41,779 nt of DNA from Clostridium tepidum (lineage in GTDB: Bacteria; Bacillota; Clostridia; Clostridiales; Clostridiaceae). Shown here one piece after another: positions 17,251 to 26,414 of this stretch. The stretch is taken from the NCBI RefSeq assembly GCF_002008345.1, contig NZ_MRAE01000024.1, forward strand, positions 1 to 41,779, given 5' to 3'. Position 1 is the first letter of the stretch. Each line of letters opens with the position of its first letter. Under the pieces are notes generated by a model that saw only the letters and a program-made list of their open reading frames with translations, had not been told where the DNA came from and ran no database searches. The position numbers and the translations under genes were made by a program.

Positions 17251-18927
17251 ATGACACAAACATTAATATTAATAGAAATATTTTTCACAGTTATTATGGG
17301 ATTATATTTTATGAACGCTTTAAAAAGTCAAAAATCTAATAAGGTAGTAATTGAAAAGGAAAATAAAAAAGAAATAGATACATTAAAAAAATTAAGAAGT
17401 ATAAAACTAACAGAACCTTTAACAGAAAAAAGTAGACCTTCATCTTTTGATGAGATAATAGGGCAAGAAAATGGAATAAAAGCATTAAAGGCTGCTATAT
17501 GCAGTCCTAATCCGCAACATGTAATAATCTATGGACCACCAGGAACAGGAAAAACAGCAGCAGCTAGGTTGATTTTAGAAGATGCAAAAAAGAAAGAGTA
17601 TTCTCCATTTAATCAAGATTCTAAATTTATAGAGATAGATGCTACTACAGTTAGATCAGATGAAAGAGGAATAGCAGATCCTCTAATAGGTTCAGTTCAT
17701 GATCCTATTTATCAAGGAGCAGGCGCTTTAGGATTAGCAGGAGTACCTCAACCAAAGCCAGGGGCAGTAACTAAGGCACATGGGGGAATATTATTTATAG
17801 ATGAAATAGGAGAACTTCATCCTAGTGAAATGAATAAATTATTAAAAGTTTTAGAGGATAGAAAAGTTTTTTTAGACAGTGCCTATTATAATTCTTCAGA
17901 TAATAATATACCAAGTTATATAAGAGATATATTTGAGAATGGTTTACCAGCAGATTTTAGATTAATAGGGGCTACCACTAGAAGTCCAGAAGAACTAACT
18001 CCAGCCTTAAGATCTAGGTGTGTAGAAGTATTTTTTAGAGGGTTATTACCAGAAGAGATAAAGAAGATAGCTATGAATGCTATTAAAAAATTAAATTTTA
18101 CTATAGAAGAAGAAGCTTGTGAATTAATATCTAAATATTGTAACAATGGAAGAGATACTATAAATTTAGTGCAATTATCTGCAGGGCTATCAATAAATAG
18201 TAATAGAAATAAAATATTAGTTCAGGATGTAGAATGGGTTATAGAAAATGGTCAGTATTCTCCAAGAATACAAAAGAAGATACCACTGGAGTCTAAAATT
18301 GGATATGTGAATGGATTAGCAGTATATGGAGCTAATATGGGTATGATTATGGAGATAGAGGCAACAGCCAAAAAAGTTAATTTTAGAAAGGGAAGTTTAT
18401 CTATAACAGGATTAGTTGAAGAGGAAGAAATTAACAATTCAAATAAAAAAGCAATTAGAAAAAGTACTGCATGGTGTTCTGTTCAAAATGTTATTACCAT
18501 AATGAAGCAGATATTTGGCATAGATTGTTATGAATATGATATACATATAAATTTTCCAGGTGGAATACCTGTAGATGGACCATCAGCAGGTATAAGTATA
18601 ACTACAGCAGTATATAGCGCTATTACAGGTAAAGCTGTAGATAATAATGTGGCTATGACTGGAGAAATATCTATTCATGGAGAAGTAAAACCAGTAGGTG
18701 GAGTAAGTGCTAAAATAGATGCAGCTATTAAGGCTGGAGCTAAAAAAATTATAATACCTAGGGAAAATTGGCAAGATAAATTCGATAATTTAGATAATGT
18801 AAAAGTAATTCCTGTTTCTAATATAAAAACAGTAATAAAAGAGGCTGTTTGTATTGGAGAAGATAAAGTATTTTTAAATATAGATAAGAATGTAGAAGTT
18901 TTATCAGCAGAATCTATGACTAAATAA
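17251..18927 (+). CDS. lonB: Membrane-anchored Lon-family protease LonB
   Basis: The 558-residue protein combines an N-terminal membrane segment (about residues 3-24, TLILIEIFFTVIMGLYFM), an AAA+ domain with Walker A GPPGTGKT and Walker B ILFIDEIGE, and a Lon protease domain with the Ser445-Lys488 dyad (DGPSAG and VSAKID). The 43-residue spacing between Ser and Lys equals that in LonA. It lacks the large LonA N-terminal domain, as does Bacillus LonB, which acts in the forespore. The start is ATG 17251 with AAAGGGG 8 nt upstream. The neighbouring lonA and clp genes give the same order as in Bacillus. A sporulation role here is inferred from Bacillus, not seen. Confidence 0.93.
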   Translation: MTQTLILIEIFFTVIMGLYFMNALKSQKSNKVVIEKENKKEIDTLKKLRSIKLTEPLTEKSRPSSFDEIIGQENGIKALKAAICSPNPQHVIIYGPPGTGKTAAARLILEDAKKKEYSPFNQDSKFIEIDATTVRSDERGIADPLIGSVHDPIYQGAGALGLAGVPQPKPGAVTKAHGGILFIDEIGELHPSEMNKLLKVLEDRKVFLDSAYYNSSDNNIPSYIRDIFENGLPADFRLIGATTRSPEELTPALRSRCVEVFFRGLLPEEIKKIAMNAIKKLNFTIEEEACELISKYCNNGRDTINLVQLSAGLSINSNRNKILVQDVEWVIENGQYSPRIQKKIPLESKIGYVNGLAVYGANMGMIMEIEATAKKVNFRKGSLSITGLVEEEEINNSNKKAIRKSTAWCSVQNVITIMKQIFGIDCYEYDIHINFPGGIPVDGPSAGISITTAVYSAITGKAVDNNVAMTGEISIHGEVKPVGGVSAKIDAAIKAGAKKIIIPRENWQDKFDNLDNVKVIPVSNIKTVIKEAVCIGEDKVFLNIDKNVEVLSAESMTK

Positions 18928-18983
18928 AATCTAAATACCTACGTATAACTTAAAAAAATAATAAATAACATTATAATAGACAT

Positions 18984-19012
18984 TTGAAAAAAAGTATTTT
19001 TATAGGTATAAT
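18984..19012 (+). promoter_or_regulatory. Promoter of lonA
   Basis: TTGAAA, a 17-nt spacer and TATAAT lie 50 nt before the lonA start, indicating vegetative expression independent of lonB. No CIRCE or CtsR-type operator was recognised nearby. Confidence 0.75.
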
Positions 19013-19063
19013 ATATTAGTCTAGCTATATATAAAGCTAAATTTAGCAAAGTGAGGGAGATAT

Positions 19064-21382
19064 ATGAAAGAAAACTTAGAAGTTCTTCCTTTAATTCCAT
19101 TGAGGGGAATAATTATATTTCCATATATGATTTTACATTTTGATGTAGGTAGAGAAAAATCTATTTTAGCTTTAGAAGAAGCTATGGAAAATGGACAAAA
19201 AATATTTTTATCTGCTCAAAAAGAGGCTGAAACAGAAGAACCAATTGTAGAGGACATATATGATGTAGGAACTATATGTGAAATAAAACAAATACTAAAA
19301 TTACCAGGAAATACAGTTAGAGTTTTAGTAGAAGGAAAAACTAGAGGTAAAATAGCTAATTATTTAGAAAAAGAACCATTTTTAAAAGTAGAGATAGAAG
19401 AGATAGAAGACAATCAATATGAGAATGATAAGGAAGTAGATGCACTTGTAAGATTGGTAAAAACTAATTTTGATGAGTATATTAAACTTTCGGGTGATTC
19501 ATCTTCAGATTTAACTATAGGAGTAGAAGATTTAGAAGAGCCAGGTAGAATAGCAGATGTTATAGGTTCATACATAAACATAAGTCAAGAACAAAAACAA
19601 GAGTTAATAGGAATTGTTGATTCCAAAGAGAGATTAGAAAAAATATTAACAATTATAAATGAAGAAATAGAAATACTAAAAATTGAAAGAAAAATAGGAA
19701 TTAAAGTAAAGAACAAAATAGATAAAGTACAAAAGGAATATTATTTAAAAGAACAATTAAAGGCGATACAAGAAGAATTAGGGGAAGATGAAGAAGATAA
19801 AAAAGAAATAAATTTATATAAAGAAAAAATAAATAAAGCAAAGCTTCCTAAAGATGTAAAAGAAAAAGCTATATATGAATTAGACAGACTAAAAAATTCT
19901 GGTAATTTCTCTGCAGAAGGAGGAGTTATTAGGACATATTTAGATTGGATATTATCATTACCATGGAATAAATACACTAAAGATAATTTAGATATAAAAA
20001 AAGCTAGAAAAATATTGGATGAAGAACACTATGGATTAAAAGATGTAAAGGATAGAATAATAGAATATTTGGCAGTGAGAAGGGTTAGTAAAACATTAAA
20101 AGGTCCTATATTATGTTTAGTAGGTCCACCAGGGGTAGGAAAAACATCTATAGCTAAATCTATAGCCCATTCTCTAAATAGAAATTTTGTAAGAATGTCT
20201 TTAGGCGGAGTAAGAGATGAGGCAGAGATAAGAGGACATAGAAAAACTTATGTAGGAGCAATACCAGGAAGAATAATCTATGGTATGAAACAAGCCAAAT
20301 CTAAAAATCCATTATTTTTACTTGATGAAATAGATAAAATGAGTAATGATTTTAGAGGAGATCCAGCAGATGCATTATTAGAGGTATTAGATGCAGAACA
20401 AAATTCTACATTTAGAGATCACTATTTAGAATTAGATTTTGATTTATCTAAAGTATTATTTATAACTACTGCAAATACTTTAAGTACAATACCAGGTCCA
20501 CTCTTGGATAGAATGGAGATTATAGAAGTATCTGGATATACTTCGGAGGAAAAATTTTATATAGCTAGAAATCATCTTATTCCTAAAAAATTAAAAGAGC
20601 ATAATATGGAAGATGGAAAAATTACTTTTTCTAACTCATCTATATATTATATTATAGATAATTATACCCGTGAATCAGGAGTTAGAGGGTTAGAAAGAAA
20701 AATATCTTCTATTATAAGGAAAGCTATAACAGAAATGATGGAGAAAAATAAGAACACAACTAATGTTACAATTAATCATGTTAAAAAGTACTTAGGACCA
20801 GAAGTATTTTCTTATGAAAAAGCAGATAAAGAAGATAAGATTGGTGTGGTAACAGGATTAGCTTGGACAGCTTATGGTGGAGATACATTGCCTATAGAGG
20901 TTAGTGTTATGGAGGGTAATGGTAAACTTCAGCTAACAGGAAAGTTAGGAGAAGTTATGGTAGAATCTGCAAAAGCAGGATATAGTTACGTAAGAGCAAA
21001 TGCTAGTAAATATGGAATAGAAACTGAATTTTATAAAAATAAGGATGTTCATATACATGTACCAGAAGGTGCAGTTCCTAAAGATGGTCCTTCAGCAGGA
21101 GTAACTATGATAACAGCATTAGTTTCTGCCTTGAGTGGTAAAAAAGTTAAGCATAATGTAGCGATGACAGGAGAAATTACATTAACAGGAAGAGTATTAC
21201 CTATTGGTGGATTAAAAGAAAAGTCATTAGCTGCATATAGAGCTGGAATAGATACAATAATAATTCCTAAAGCTAATGAAAAAGATTTGAAAAACATTCC
21301 GAAAACTGTAAAAAATAAAATCGATTTTATTGTAGCTGATAAAATAGAAAGGGTTCTTGATAATGCTTTAATAAAAGAATAA
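19064..21382 (+). CDS. lon: ATP-dependent protease La (Lon)
   Basis: This soluble homo-oligomeric protease degrades misfolded and regulatory proteins. The 772 residues contain the N-terminal substrate-binding LON domain (from [13 protein letters not shown]), a coiled-coil region rich in Glu/Lys (about 195-270), an AAA+ module (Walker [10 protein letters not shown] from residue 354, Walker [11 protein letters not shown]) and the protease domain with Ser677 (DGPSAGVTM) and Lys720 (GGLKEKS). GAGGGA precedes the ATG. engB begins just after its stop and may be translationally coupled. Confidence 0.98.
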   Translation: MKENLEVLPLIPLRGIIIFPYMILHFDVGREKSILALEEAMENGQKIFLSAQKEAETEEPIVEDIYDVGTICEIKQILKLPGNTVRVLVEGKTRGKIANYLEKEPFLKVEIEEIEDNQYENDKEVDALVRLVKTNFDEYIKLSGDSSSDLTIGVEDLEEPGRIADVIGSYINISQEQKQELIGIVDSKERLEKILTIINEEIEILKIERKIGIKVKNKIDKVQKEYYLKEQLKAIQEELGEDEEDKKEINLYKEKINKAKLPKDVKEKAIYELDRLKNSGNFSAEGGVIRTYLDWILSLPWNKYTKDNLDIKKARKILDEEHYGLKDVKDRIIEYLAVRRVSKTLKGPILCLVGPPGVGKTSIAKSIAHSLNRNFVRMSLGGVRDEAEIRGHRKTYVGAIPGRIIYGMKQAKSKNPLFLLDEIDKMSNDFRGDPADALLEVLDAEQNSTFRDHYLELDFDLSKVLFITTANTLSTIPGPLLDRMEIIEVSGYTSEEKFYIARNHLIPKKLKEHNMEDGKITFSNSSIYYIIDNYTRESGVRGLERKISSIIRKAITEMMEKNKNTTNVTINHVKKYLGPEVFSYEKADKEDKIGVVTGLAWTAYGGDTLPIEVSVMEGNGKLQLTGKLGEVMVESAKAGYSYVRANASKYGIETEFYKNKDVHIHVPEGAVPKDGPSAGVTMITALVSALSGKKVKHNVAMTGEITLTGRVLPIGGLKEKSLAAYRAGIDTIIIPKANEKDLKNIPKTVKNKIDFIVADKIERVLDNALIKE

Positions 21383-21399
21383 TAATGGAGAGATTAAAT

Positions 21400-21984
21400 A
21401 TGGAAATGGAAATAAAAAAAGCAGAATTTGTAATATCAGCAGTGAAAAAAGCTCAATATCCTGAGGATGGTAGACCAGAAATTGCCTTTGTAGGAAGATC
21501 TAATGTGGGTAAGTCTACTCTTATAAATACATTGACTAATAGAAGAAAATTAGTAAAGGTAAGTTCTACTCCAGGAAAGACCAGATTAATAAATTTTTTC
21601 TTAATAAATGATAATATGTATTTTGTAGATTTGCCTGGCTATGGTTATGCTAAAGTTTCTAAAAAAGAAAAAGAAAGCTGGGGATACATAATGGAACAGT
21701 ATCTTGTTGGAAGAGAACAACTAAAAAAAATAGTTTTATTAGTTGATAGTAGGCATAAACCAACAGCTGATGACATAAACATGTATAACTGGATAAAACA
21801 TTATAATTATGAAGTTTTAGTAGTTGGAACTAAACTTGATAAATTAAAAAGAAATGATATAAATAAAAATAAAAAAATTATAAGAGATACATTAAAAATG
21901 GACAAAGATGATAAGATTTTATTAATATCTTCATTAAGTAAAGAAGGAAAAGAAGAAGTTTTAGAGGAAATATTAGTTTATTAG
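21400..21984 (+). CDS. engB: Ribosome biogenesis GTP-binding protein EngB (YsxC/YihA)
   Basis: This small GTPase acts in late 50S subunit assembly. The 194-residue protein carries G1 GRSNVGKST, the G2 threonine region (STPGKTRL), G3 DLPGYG and G4 TKLDK in order, with the usual SSLSKEG segment near G5. The start is taken as ATG 21400, with GGAGA 8 nt upstream; ATG 21385 lies only two bases after the lon stop but its ribosome site would be inside lon. Position next to lon is conserved in firmicutes (lonA-ysxC). Confidence 0.95.
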   Translation: MEMEIKKAEFVISAVKKAQYPEDGRPEIAFVGRSNVGKSTLINTLTNRRKLVKVSSTPGKTRLINFFLINDNMYFVDLPGYGYAKVSKKEKESWGYIMEQYLVGREQLKKIVLLVDSRHKPTADDINMYNWIKHYNYEVLVVGTKLDKLKRNDINKNKKIIRDTLKMDKDDKILLISSLSKEGKEEVLEEILVY

Positions 21985-22009
21985 ATGGGATTTAAAGGGG
22001 GAATATATA

Positions 22010-22744
22010 ATGGAGAGAATAAAAAATATACTTACATTTATAATATTATGGATTCCCCCTATAATATTATTTTTTAAAATAAAACCCAAAAAAAATAATT
22101 TATTTGTGAGTATTATTTTTTGTATAGTTTATATAATAGGATCCTTATTTACACAAAATCTTTTTCCGTTTATATTGACCATAATGGACATATTTCAGCT
22201 AAAAAAAAGATATGAAATGTGTGAAGGAACCTATAATATTGAATACAATGATGATTATTGTAGATTTAAGTTTGACATATCCAGTTTTTCTTTTGTAAAA
22301 GGAATACAGTATACTTTAACTACTTATTTAGGATACATTTTAATAATGATTATATTTAATATTATATTTAATTATTTTAAATTAAATTTGAAAGAACAAG
22401 AGGTAGTTACGTGGCTTACTAATATGCCTTTAAATAAATTTTTGATGGTTGTACCTATAACTGTTATATTTGCACCAGTAGCAGAAGAATTTGTATTTAG
22501 GTGGTATATATTTGAAAAGTTGTTAAATGGAAGGTTAGGTATATTGTTAGCAGCTTTTATAAGTAGTTTGCTTTTTGGATTTGTTCATTTTAATGTGAAG
22601 GCATTCCCTGGTTTAGTATTTATAGCTTTATTTAATTGCTATTTAATACACAAAGAAGGGTTTTGGTATGCTGTGTTTAATCACTTTGTATTTAATTCTA
22701 TTAATACAATTATGATATTTTTAACTAAGTTAAGTTATTTTTAA
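22010..22744 (+). CDS. CPBP-family intramembrane metalloprotease-like protein
   Basis: This 244-residue polytopic membrane protein has the three motifs of the CPBP/Abi (Rce1-like) family: E-E-x3-R in AEEFVFRWY, F-x3-H in FGFVHF, and H-x3-N in FNHFVFNS. About six membrane segments are visible. A polar stretch in the middle of the N-terminal half (about residues 65-90) contains two cysteines. Family members process prenylated or leader peptides, give bacteriocin self-immunity, or act as membrane signalling proteases; the substrate here is unknown. It starts 25 nt after engB with GGGGG as ribosome site and is probably the last gene of that transcript, ending at a strong terminator. Confidence 0.85.
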   Translation: MERIKNILTFIILWIPPIILFFKIKPKKNNLFVSIIFCIVYIIGSLFTQNLFPFILTIMDIFQLKKRYEMCEGTYNIEYNDDYCRFKFDISSFSFVKGIQYTLTTYLGYILIMIIFNIIFNYFKLNLKEQEVVTWLTNMPLNKFLMVVPITVIFAPVAEEFVFRWYIFEKLLNGRLGILLAAFISSLLFGFVHFNVKAFPGLVFIALFNCYLIHKEGFWYAVFNHFVFNSINTIMIFLTKLSYF

Positions 22745-22783
22745 ATAGATTAGAAATTTAAATGACATAATTATATATCAAAT

Positions 22784-22830
22784 AAAAACAACAAAGCATC
22801 TATAAAATAGATACTTTGTTGTTTTTATTT
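22784..22830 (+). terminator. Rho-independent terminator
   Basis: AACAACAAAG...ATCTA pairs with TAGAT...CTTTGTTGTT and a long T-rich tail follows. It closes the lon-engB-CPBP transcript. Confidence 0.93.
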
Positions 22831-22958
22831 TTTTGATCTTTTTAATTACAGTTTTGTGTCAAAAATATATTAGTAGAATACTATATATTAAGAACAAAAG
22901 ATAATAAACAAACTAGGGTAAAAAAATAATAAACTAACCTTAGAAAGGGGGATGTAAA

Positions 22959-23363
22959 GTGGATTTTAATGACATAGCAGGTTTATTAAATGGAGCTACA
23001 AATGATAAGCATTGTGGAAATCCAAGTTGTGGACCAAGTTTTGGCTTTGGAAGTAGCTGGTTTATATGGGTTATAGTGTTTATACTATTATTCTGTTGCA
23101 ATGGAAATGGTTTTGGTGGCTTTGGAAATTGTTGTGGTAGCGGTTACGAGTATGAATGTTGTTGTAGAAGAAAACGCCGTAAGAGAAAACATTGTGATGA
23201 TTACTGTGATGATAATGATTGTTGCTGTGATTGGTCATTTATAATAATCTTGATATTAATTTTATGTTGTTGTTGCAATAAACAACAGCCAGTGTGTGGA
23301 CCAGTAAGAGAAACAAGATCATCTGGTAATATAATCAATGTAGATTCTAATGAAGAAGAATAG
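22959..23363 (+). CDS. Cys-rich membrane protein of unknown function
   Basis: The 134-residue protein contains 19 cysteines, often in runs (CC, CCC, CCCC). Layout: a Gly/Cys N-terminus (NPSCGPSFGFG), a first hydrophobic segment (WFIWVIVFILLF, about 34-45), a Gly-rich loop, a highly basic patch (RRKRRKRKH), an acidic Cys region (DDYCDDNDCCCD), a second hydrophobic segment (FIIILILIL, about 94-102) ending in four cysteines, and a polar acidic tail. GTG start at 22959 with AAAGGGGG upstream. The short hydrophobic helix beside Gly/Cys-rich sequence recalls small sporulation-associated proteins of Bacillus, but no family can be assigned. Confidence 0.75.
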   Translation: MDFNDIAGLLNGATNDKHCGNPSCGPSFGFGSSWFIWVIVFILLFCCNGNGFGGFGNCCGSGYEYECCCRRKRRKRKHCDDYCDDNDCCCDWSFIIILILILCCCCNKQQPVCGPVRETRSSGNIINVDSNEEE

Positions 23364-23403
23364 AATACAAAAAAAGCCATAGCCCAGGAAAGGGGGGTTT
23401 AGC

Positions 23404-23625
23404 ATGTCAAAAAAATGTAAATGCAGAGGCACAAGAAGAAAAGGCTCAGGTAATGGGCTAATAATATTAATATTAATATTACTACAATTTGGCTGCTGCA
23501 GAGGATTTCATAATGAATGTCATACAGGCAGAAAGGGATGCTGTGAAGTAGATAATAGTATATTATTTATAATAGCGTTGTATTATTTAAGCTGCTGTGG
23601 AGACTTCTCATTATGCTGCTGCTAA
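23404..23625 (+). CDS. Small Cys-rich membrane protein of unknown function
   Basis: The 73-residue protein has 12 cysteines, a basic N-terminus (KKCKCRGTRRK), two hydrophobic segments (LIILILILL at about 19-27 and ILFIIALYYL at about 53-62), and ends in three cysteines. Architecture and composition resemble the 134-residue protein 40 nt upstream, so the pair looks like a diverged duplication or two parts of one structure. AGGAAAGGGGGG precedes the ATG. The function is not recognised. Confidence 0.72.
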   Translation: MSKKCKCRGTRRKGSGNGLIILILILLQFGCCRGFHNECHTGRKGCCEVDNSILFIIALYYLSCCGDFSLCCC

Positions 23626-23636
23626 TAATTTAAGCT

Positions 23637-23658
23637 AGGAGGGTTAATTAACCCTCCT
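23637..23658 (+). repeat. 22-bp perfect palindrome, possible hairpin
   Basis: AGGAGGGTTAA is followed at once by its exact reverse complement. In RNA it would make a stable hairpin between the second Cys-rich gene and the next gene; with no T-run it may stabilise mRNA ends or reduce read-through rather than terminate. As DNA it could also be a binding site. Confidence 0.6.
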
Positions 23659-23686
23659 TACCATTAATTTTTATTGGAGGTGCTCA

Positions 23687-24064
23687 ATGTCTAAACACAA
23701 AAAAAAGCATAAGCGTAAATATGATAATAGGAATGGAAATAACTTAGATATGAATAATATACAAAATATGTTAAGTAATATAGATATGAATCAGTTATCT
23801 AACATAATGGCATCACTAAATAAAGGAGCCAATAATAGTAATAATTATTATGATGATGATTATGATGATGATGATGAAATATATGATAATAACATAAATA
23901 ATATGAATAATAATTTATTTAATAACATGAATATGAATCAGATGCAAAATGATTATACATTACAGTTTTTAAATATGCTAAGACCTATGATTAATCCAGA
24001 AAAAATGGATATTTTAGATAAGTTAATTCAGATATATTGTGTAAGTAGATTAATGAAAAAATAA
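23687..24064 (+). CDS. Asn/Asp/Met-rich protein of unknown function
   Basis: The 125-residue soluble protein begins with a basic stretch (KHKKKHKRK), has imperfect repeats built on N-M-N/D-Q-M/L (MNNIQNML, MNQLSNIM, MNNNLFNNMNMNQ), a central acidic run (YYDDDYDDDDE), and a more regular helical C-terminus (LQFLNMLRPMINPEKMDILDKLIQIY). It has one cysteine. Such composition is seen in spore coat and exosporium proteins, which is suggestive only. Ribosome site GGAGGTG. It follows the two Cys-rich genes in the same direction and ends at a terminator, so the three probably form one unit. Confidence 0.72.
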   Translation: MSKHKKKHKRKYDNRNGNNLDMNNIQNMLSNIDMNQLSNIMASLNKGANNSNNYYDDDYDDDDEIYDNNINNMNNNLFNNMNMNQMQNDYTLQFLNMLRPMINPEKMDILDKLIQIYCVSRLMKK

Positions 24065-24076
24065 ATAATGTATTTG

Positions 24077-24108
24077 ATAGAAAGACTTAAAGTTCTTTCT
24101 ATTTTTTT
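24077..24108 (+). terminator. Rho-independent terminator
   Basis: ATAGAAAG...ACTT pairs with AAGT...CTTTCTAT with one bulged base, then a run of T. It closes the Cys-rich gene cluster. Confidence 0.9.
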
Positions 24109-24262
24109 AGGATAATAATGTTGTTAGTAAAAACTAATTATGATTCAAATTATATGATAAAAATATTTATTTTACTAAATTAATTATAATATATTATTTG
24201 GTAAAACTAAAAATTATCATAAATATAACGATATAACTAAAGAATAGAAAAGAGGTGATAAT

Positions 24263-25219
24263 ATGTCAAAAATTTCTCATATACTACAATTATTAATTAT
24301 ATTACAATATAAAGAGTTTGTAACGGCTGGAGAACTTTCAGATTTTTTGATGGTAGATAAAAAGACAATATATAGATATATAAATAGTTTAAATTCAGCT
24401 AATATACCCATACACGCTAAGAAGGGAAGATATGGGGGGTTTTATATAGATAAAAATTTTTATATGAAAAGCCCTGAGTTGAATGAAAATGAAATAAAAG
24501 CACTATTGATGGCAGGAGAAATTTTAACAGAAGAAAATGGTTTTATTTACGAAAAAGAGTATAAAACAGCATTAGGAAAGATAAAAAATAATTTAAGTAG
24601 CAAAGATATAGATTTAACTAATATTTATAATTTTAGTGATTTTAAAATAAGTAGTATAGGAAATAATAAAATTTCACAGGATAAAATATCACAGATATGT
24701 AAATCTATAATGGACAATAAATCTATAAACATAAGTTATTTTAGTATAAATAGAAACGAGATTACCTTTAGAAAAATAGATCCTTATGATATTATTTTTA
24801 AATATGGGAAATGGTATGTTATAGGATATTGTCATTTTAATAAATACATAGAAATATTTGATATAAACAGAATCAAGGATATAAAGCTTACAGATGATAC
24901 TTTTGTTATTTCTAAAAATTTTTCAATAAATAATTTTTTAGAAAGATATAAAAACATATTTGCACACAATAAGATTAAGGTTGAATTGAAGTTTAATAAA
25001 AATGTAGCGGATTTTATAAAAGGTAATAGGTGGTATGTAAATGAAGAAGTAAATGAACTTCAAGATGGCGAAATTTTATTTAAAGTATATGTAGAAAATT
25101 TACAAGAAATAAAAAGATGGATTTTGGGGTTTGGAAAAAATGTGAAAGTTATGCAACCTAAGGAGTTAAAACTTCAACTAATGGAGGAAATATCTGAGTT
25201 AAATAGTATATATAATTAA
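24263..25219 (+). CDS. HTH and WYL-domain transcriptional regulator
   Basis: The 318-residue cytoplasmic regulator has an N-terminal winged helix-turn-helix (about residues 1-60; FVTAGELSDFLMVDKKTIYRYI) of the DeoR-like type, a linker, and a WYL domain (about 135-215; D-P-Y-D-I-I-F-K-Y-G-K-W-Y-V-I-G-Y) followed by a C-terminal extension (WYL C-terminal, with IKRWILGFG). WYL regulators sense ligands, often nucleic acids or nucleotides, and may activate or repress. AAAAGAGGTG precedes the ATG. Neighbours give no clear target; its own promoter is a possible site. Confidence 0.9.
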   Translation: MSKISHILQLLIILQYKEFVTAGELSDFLMVDKKTIYRYINSLNSANIPIHAKKGRYGGFYIDKNFYMKSPELNENEIKALLMAGEILTEENGFIYEKEYKTALGKIKNNLSSKDIDLTNIYNFSDFKISSIGNNKISQDKISQICKSIMDNKSINISYFSINRNEITFRKIDPYDIIFKYGKWYVIGYCHFNKYIEIFDINRIKDIKLTDDTFVISKNFSINNFLERYKNIFAHNKIKVELKFNKNVADFIKGNRWYVNEEVNELQDGEILFKVYVENLQEIKRWILGFGKNVKVMQPKELKLQLMEEISELNSIYN

Positions 25220-25275
25220 TAAAATTTAAATAAATCTGAATAATTTTATTTAAATTGGCAATTATATAAATGTAG

Positions 25276-25297
25276 TTAGGCGAGATAATCTCCCTAA
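25276..25297 (+). repeat. Bulged hairpin after the WYL gene
   Basis: TTAGG-GAGA pairs with TCTC-CCTAA around TAA, with one bulged C. It directly abuts the long palindrome at 25298 and begins a three-hairpin string that ends in a terminator. Confidence 0.55.
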
Positions 25298-25331
25298 TGC
25301 ATTAAATATATAAATTTATATATTTAATGCA
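25298..25331. repeat. 34-bp perfect palindrome
   Basis: TGCATTAAATATATAAA is followed directly by its exact reverse complement with no loop. In RNA it would be a long AU hairpin between the bulged hairpin and the terminator; as DNA it could be a cruciform or a binding site. Confidence 0.85.
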
Positions 25332-25350
25332 ACAACCCCCCATCCCCCTT

Positions 25351-25375
25351 GGGACCGTAAAACGGTCCCTTTTTG
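25351..25375 (+). terminator. Strong GC-rich terminator
   Basis: GGGACCG pairs with CGGTCCC around TAAAA, followed by TTTTTG. The T-run is on the plus strand, so it serves the WYL gene or an RNA starting just upstream. The preceding CCCCCCATCCCCC tract is striking in this AT-rich DNA. Confidence 0.93.
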
Positions 25376-25378
25376 TTT

Positions 25379-26314
25379 TTAATTTAAAGTAATAGAATAA
25401 ATTTTAAATTTATGATTATCATCAGGATTATCTACCAATTTTAATAAAACATCTATATTATAATTTTTTACTAAATTATTATCCTGTTTTGACATACCTT
25501 TGAAATTCAAAGACCATTTTATTTCATTAATTTCACCATCATTATTATTTCTTATATCTTTAAAACTAGCATCTTGAAAAGTATATATATTATTTTCTTT
25601 TACAAGATTACCTATAACAGATATGTCTTTACCACTTATATTATCTGTAAGTATATTATTAGGCTTATTTTCTTCAGAAATAGGAAGACTTTGTATATAA
25701 TTTATGAATTCTATAATAGTATTACTTCCCATAAAATTTTCATTAAAGTTATAGTCAAATCTTTTAATACTATCTTCCATGAATATGAATGAGTCAAAAA
25801 CTATTGTATTATTTTTAAAATTACCAGATATAATTTTAGGAGTTTTATTATTATTAGAGTCCATTAATCCAATAATGTTATTATTAGATGAATAAAGTTT
25901 TTTAAATTCATTATTTTGCCATTTAAAAATATATTGAACAGGCATTTTGTATTGAGAACATTGTATAAATATTTCAGGAATTTTATCTCTAGAAATGTCC
26001 TGAAAATTAAGTTTAATAGGCCAAAATTTATTGTAATCTCCTATAAAATTTTTATTTTCATTATTTTTTAACGTGTAGTTTTTATTTTGAGATTTTACAG
26101 TTATGAAATATTTGTTGTTTTTATTAGTAATATTTATATTGTCTTCATTTCCATCACCAGTTAAATCTTTTCTTATAGTTTTATTAGAATTTAGTAATTT
26201 AAAAGTACAAGTATTTTTATATTTAATGGTTGTTAATAAAGTTATTAATATTAAGCTTAAAAGTAAAAAATAATAAATAGATTTTCTTTTTAGGAAAAAT
26301 ACCCTCATTTTCAT
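25379..26314 (-). CDS. Exported or membrane-anchored protein with an FG-GAP/VCBS-like motif, unknown function
   Basis: The 311-residue protein has a basic N-terminus (KMRVFFLKRK) and one hydrophobic segment (about 15-31), a signal anchor or signal peptide without a lipobox. The mature part is Asn/Lys-rich and contains D-L-T-G-D-G-N-E-D, a calcium-loop-like motif typical of VCBS/FG-GAP repeats, followed by beta-rich sequence and a second similar block (SRDKIPEIFI). The start is ATG at 26314, with AGAGGTG upstream; the GTG three codons earlier lies inside that ribosome site. It is divergent from the lipoprotein gene that begins about 100 nt away; the two may share control. Confidence 0.75.
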   Translation of the reverse strand: MKMRVFFLKRKSIYYFLLLSLILITLLTTIKYKNTCTFKLLNSNKTIRKDLTGDGNEDNINITNKNNKYFITVKSQNKNYTLKNNENKNFIGDYNKFWPIKLNFQDISRDKIPEIFIQCSQYKMPVQYIFKWQNNEFKKLYSSNNNIIGLMDSNNNKTPKIISGNFKNNTIVFDSFIFMEDSIKRFDYNFNENFMGSNTIIEFINYIQSLPISEENKPNNILTDNISGKDISVIGNLVKENNIYTFQDASFKDIRNNNDGEINEIKWSLNFKGMSKQDNNLVKNYNIDVLLKLVDNPDDNHKFKIYSITLN

Positions 26315-26414
26315 ATAATTCACCTCTAATTAATTATATGAAGCTATTATATATTTAATTAATTTGTACAAAATAAAAATAAAAGAATATACTTCCGATG
26401 GAGGTGAAGTGTTT

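Noticed and set aside
22858..22884. Sporulation-type (SigE-like) promoter before the Cys-rich cluster
   Set aside because: Only a partial match in AT-rich DNA; kept as a hint in the finding but not as a feature.
25331..25353. G-quadruplex on the minus strand from GGGGGATGGGGGG
   Set aside because: Only two long G-tracts are present; a three-tier quadruplex would need four.
25574..25792. 72-codon plus-strand frame inside the FG-GAP-like gene
   Set aside because: Antisense frame with no ribosome site and Ile/Tyr-rich composition typical of a shadow; the same applies to the other antisense frames across pyr, clp and lon genes.
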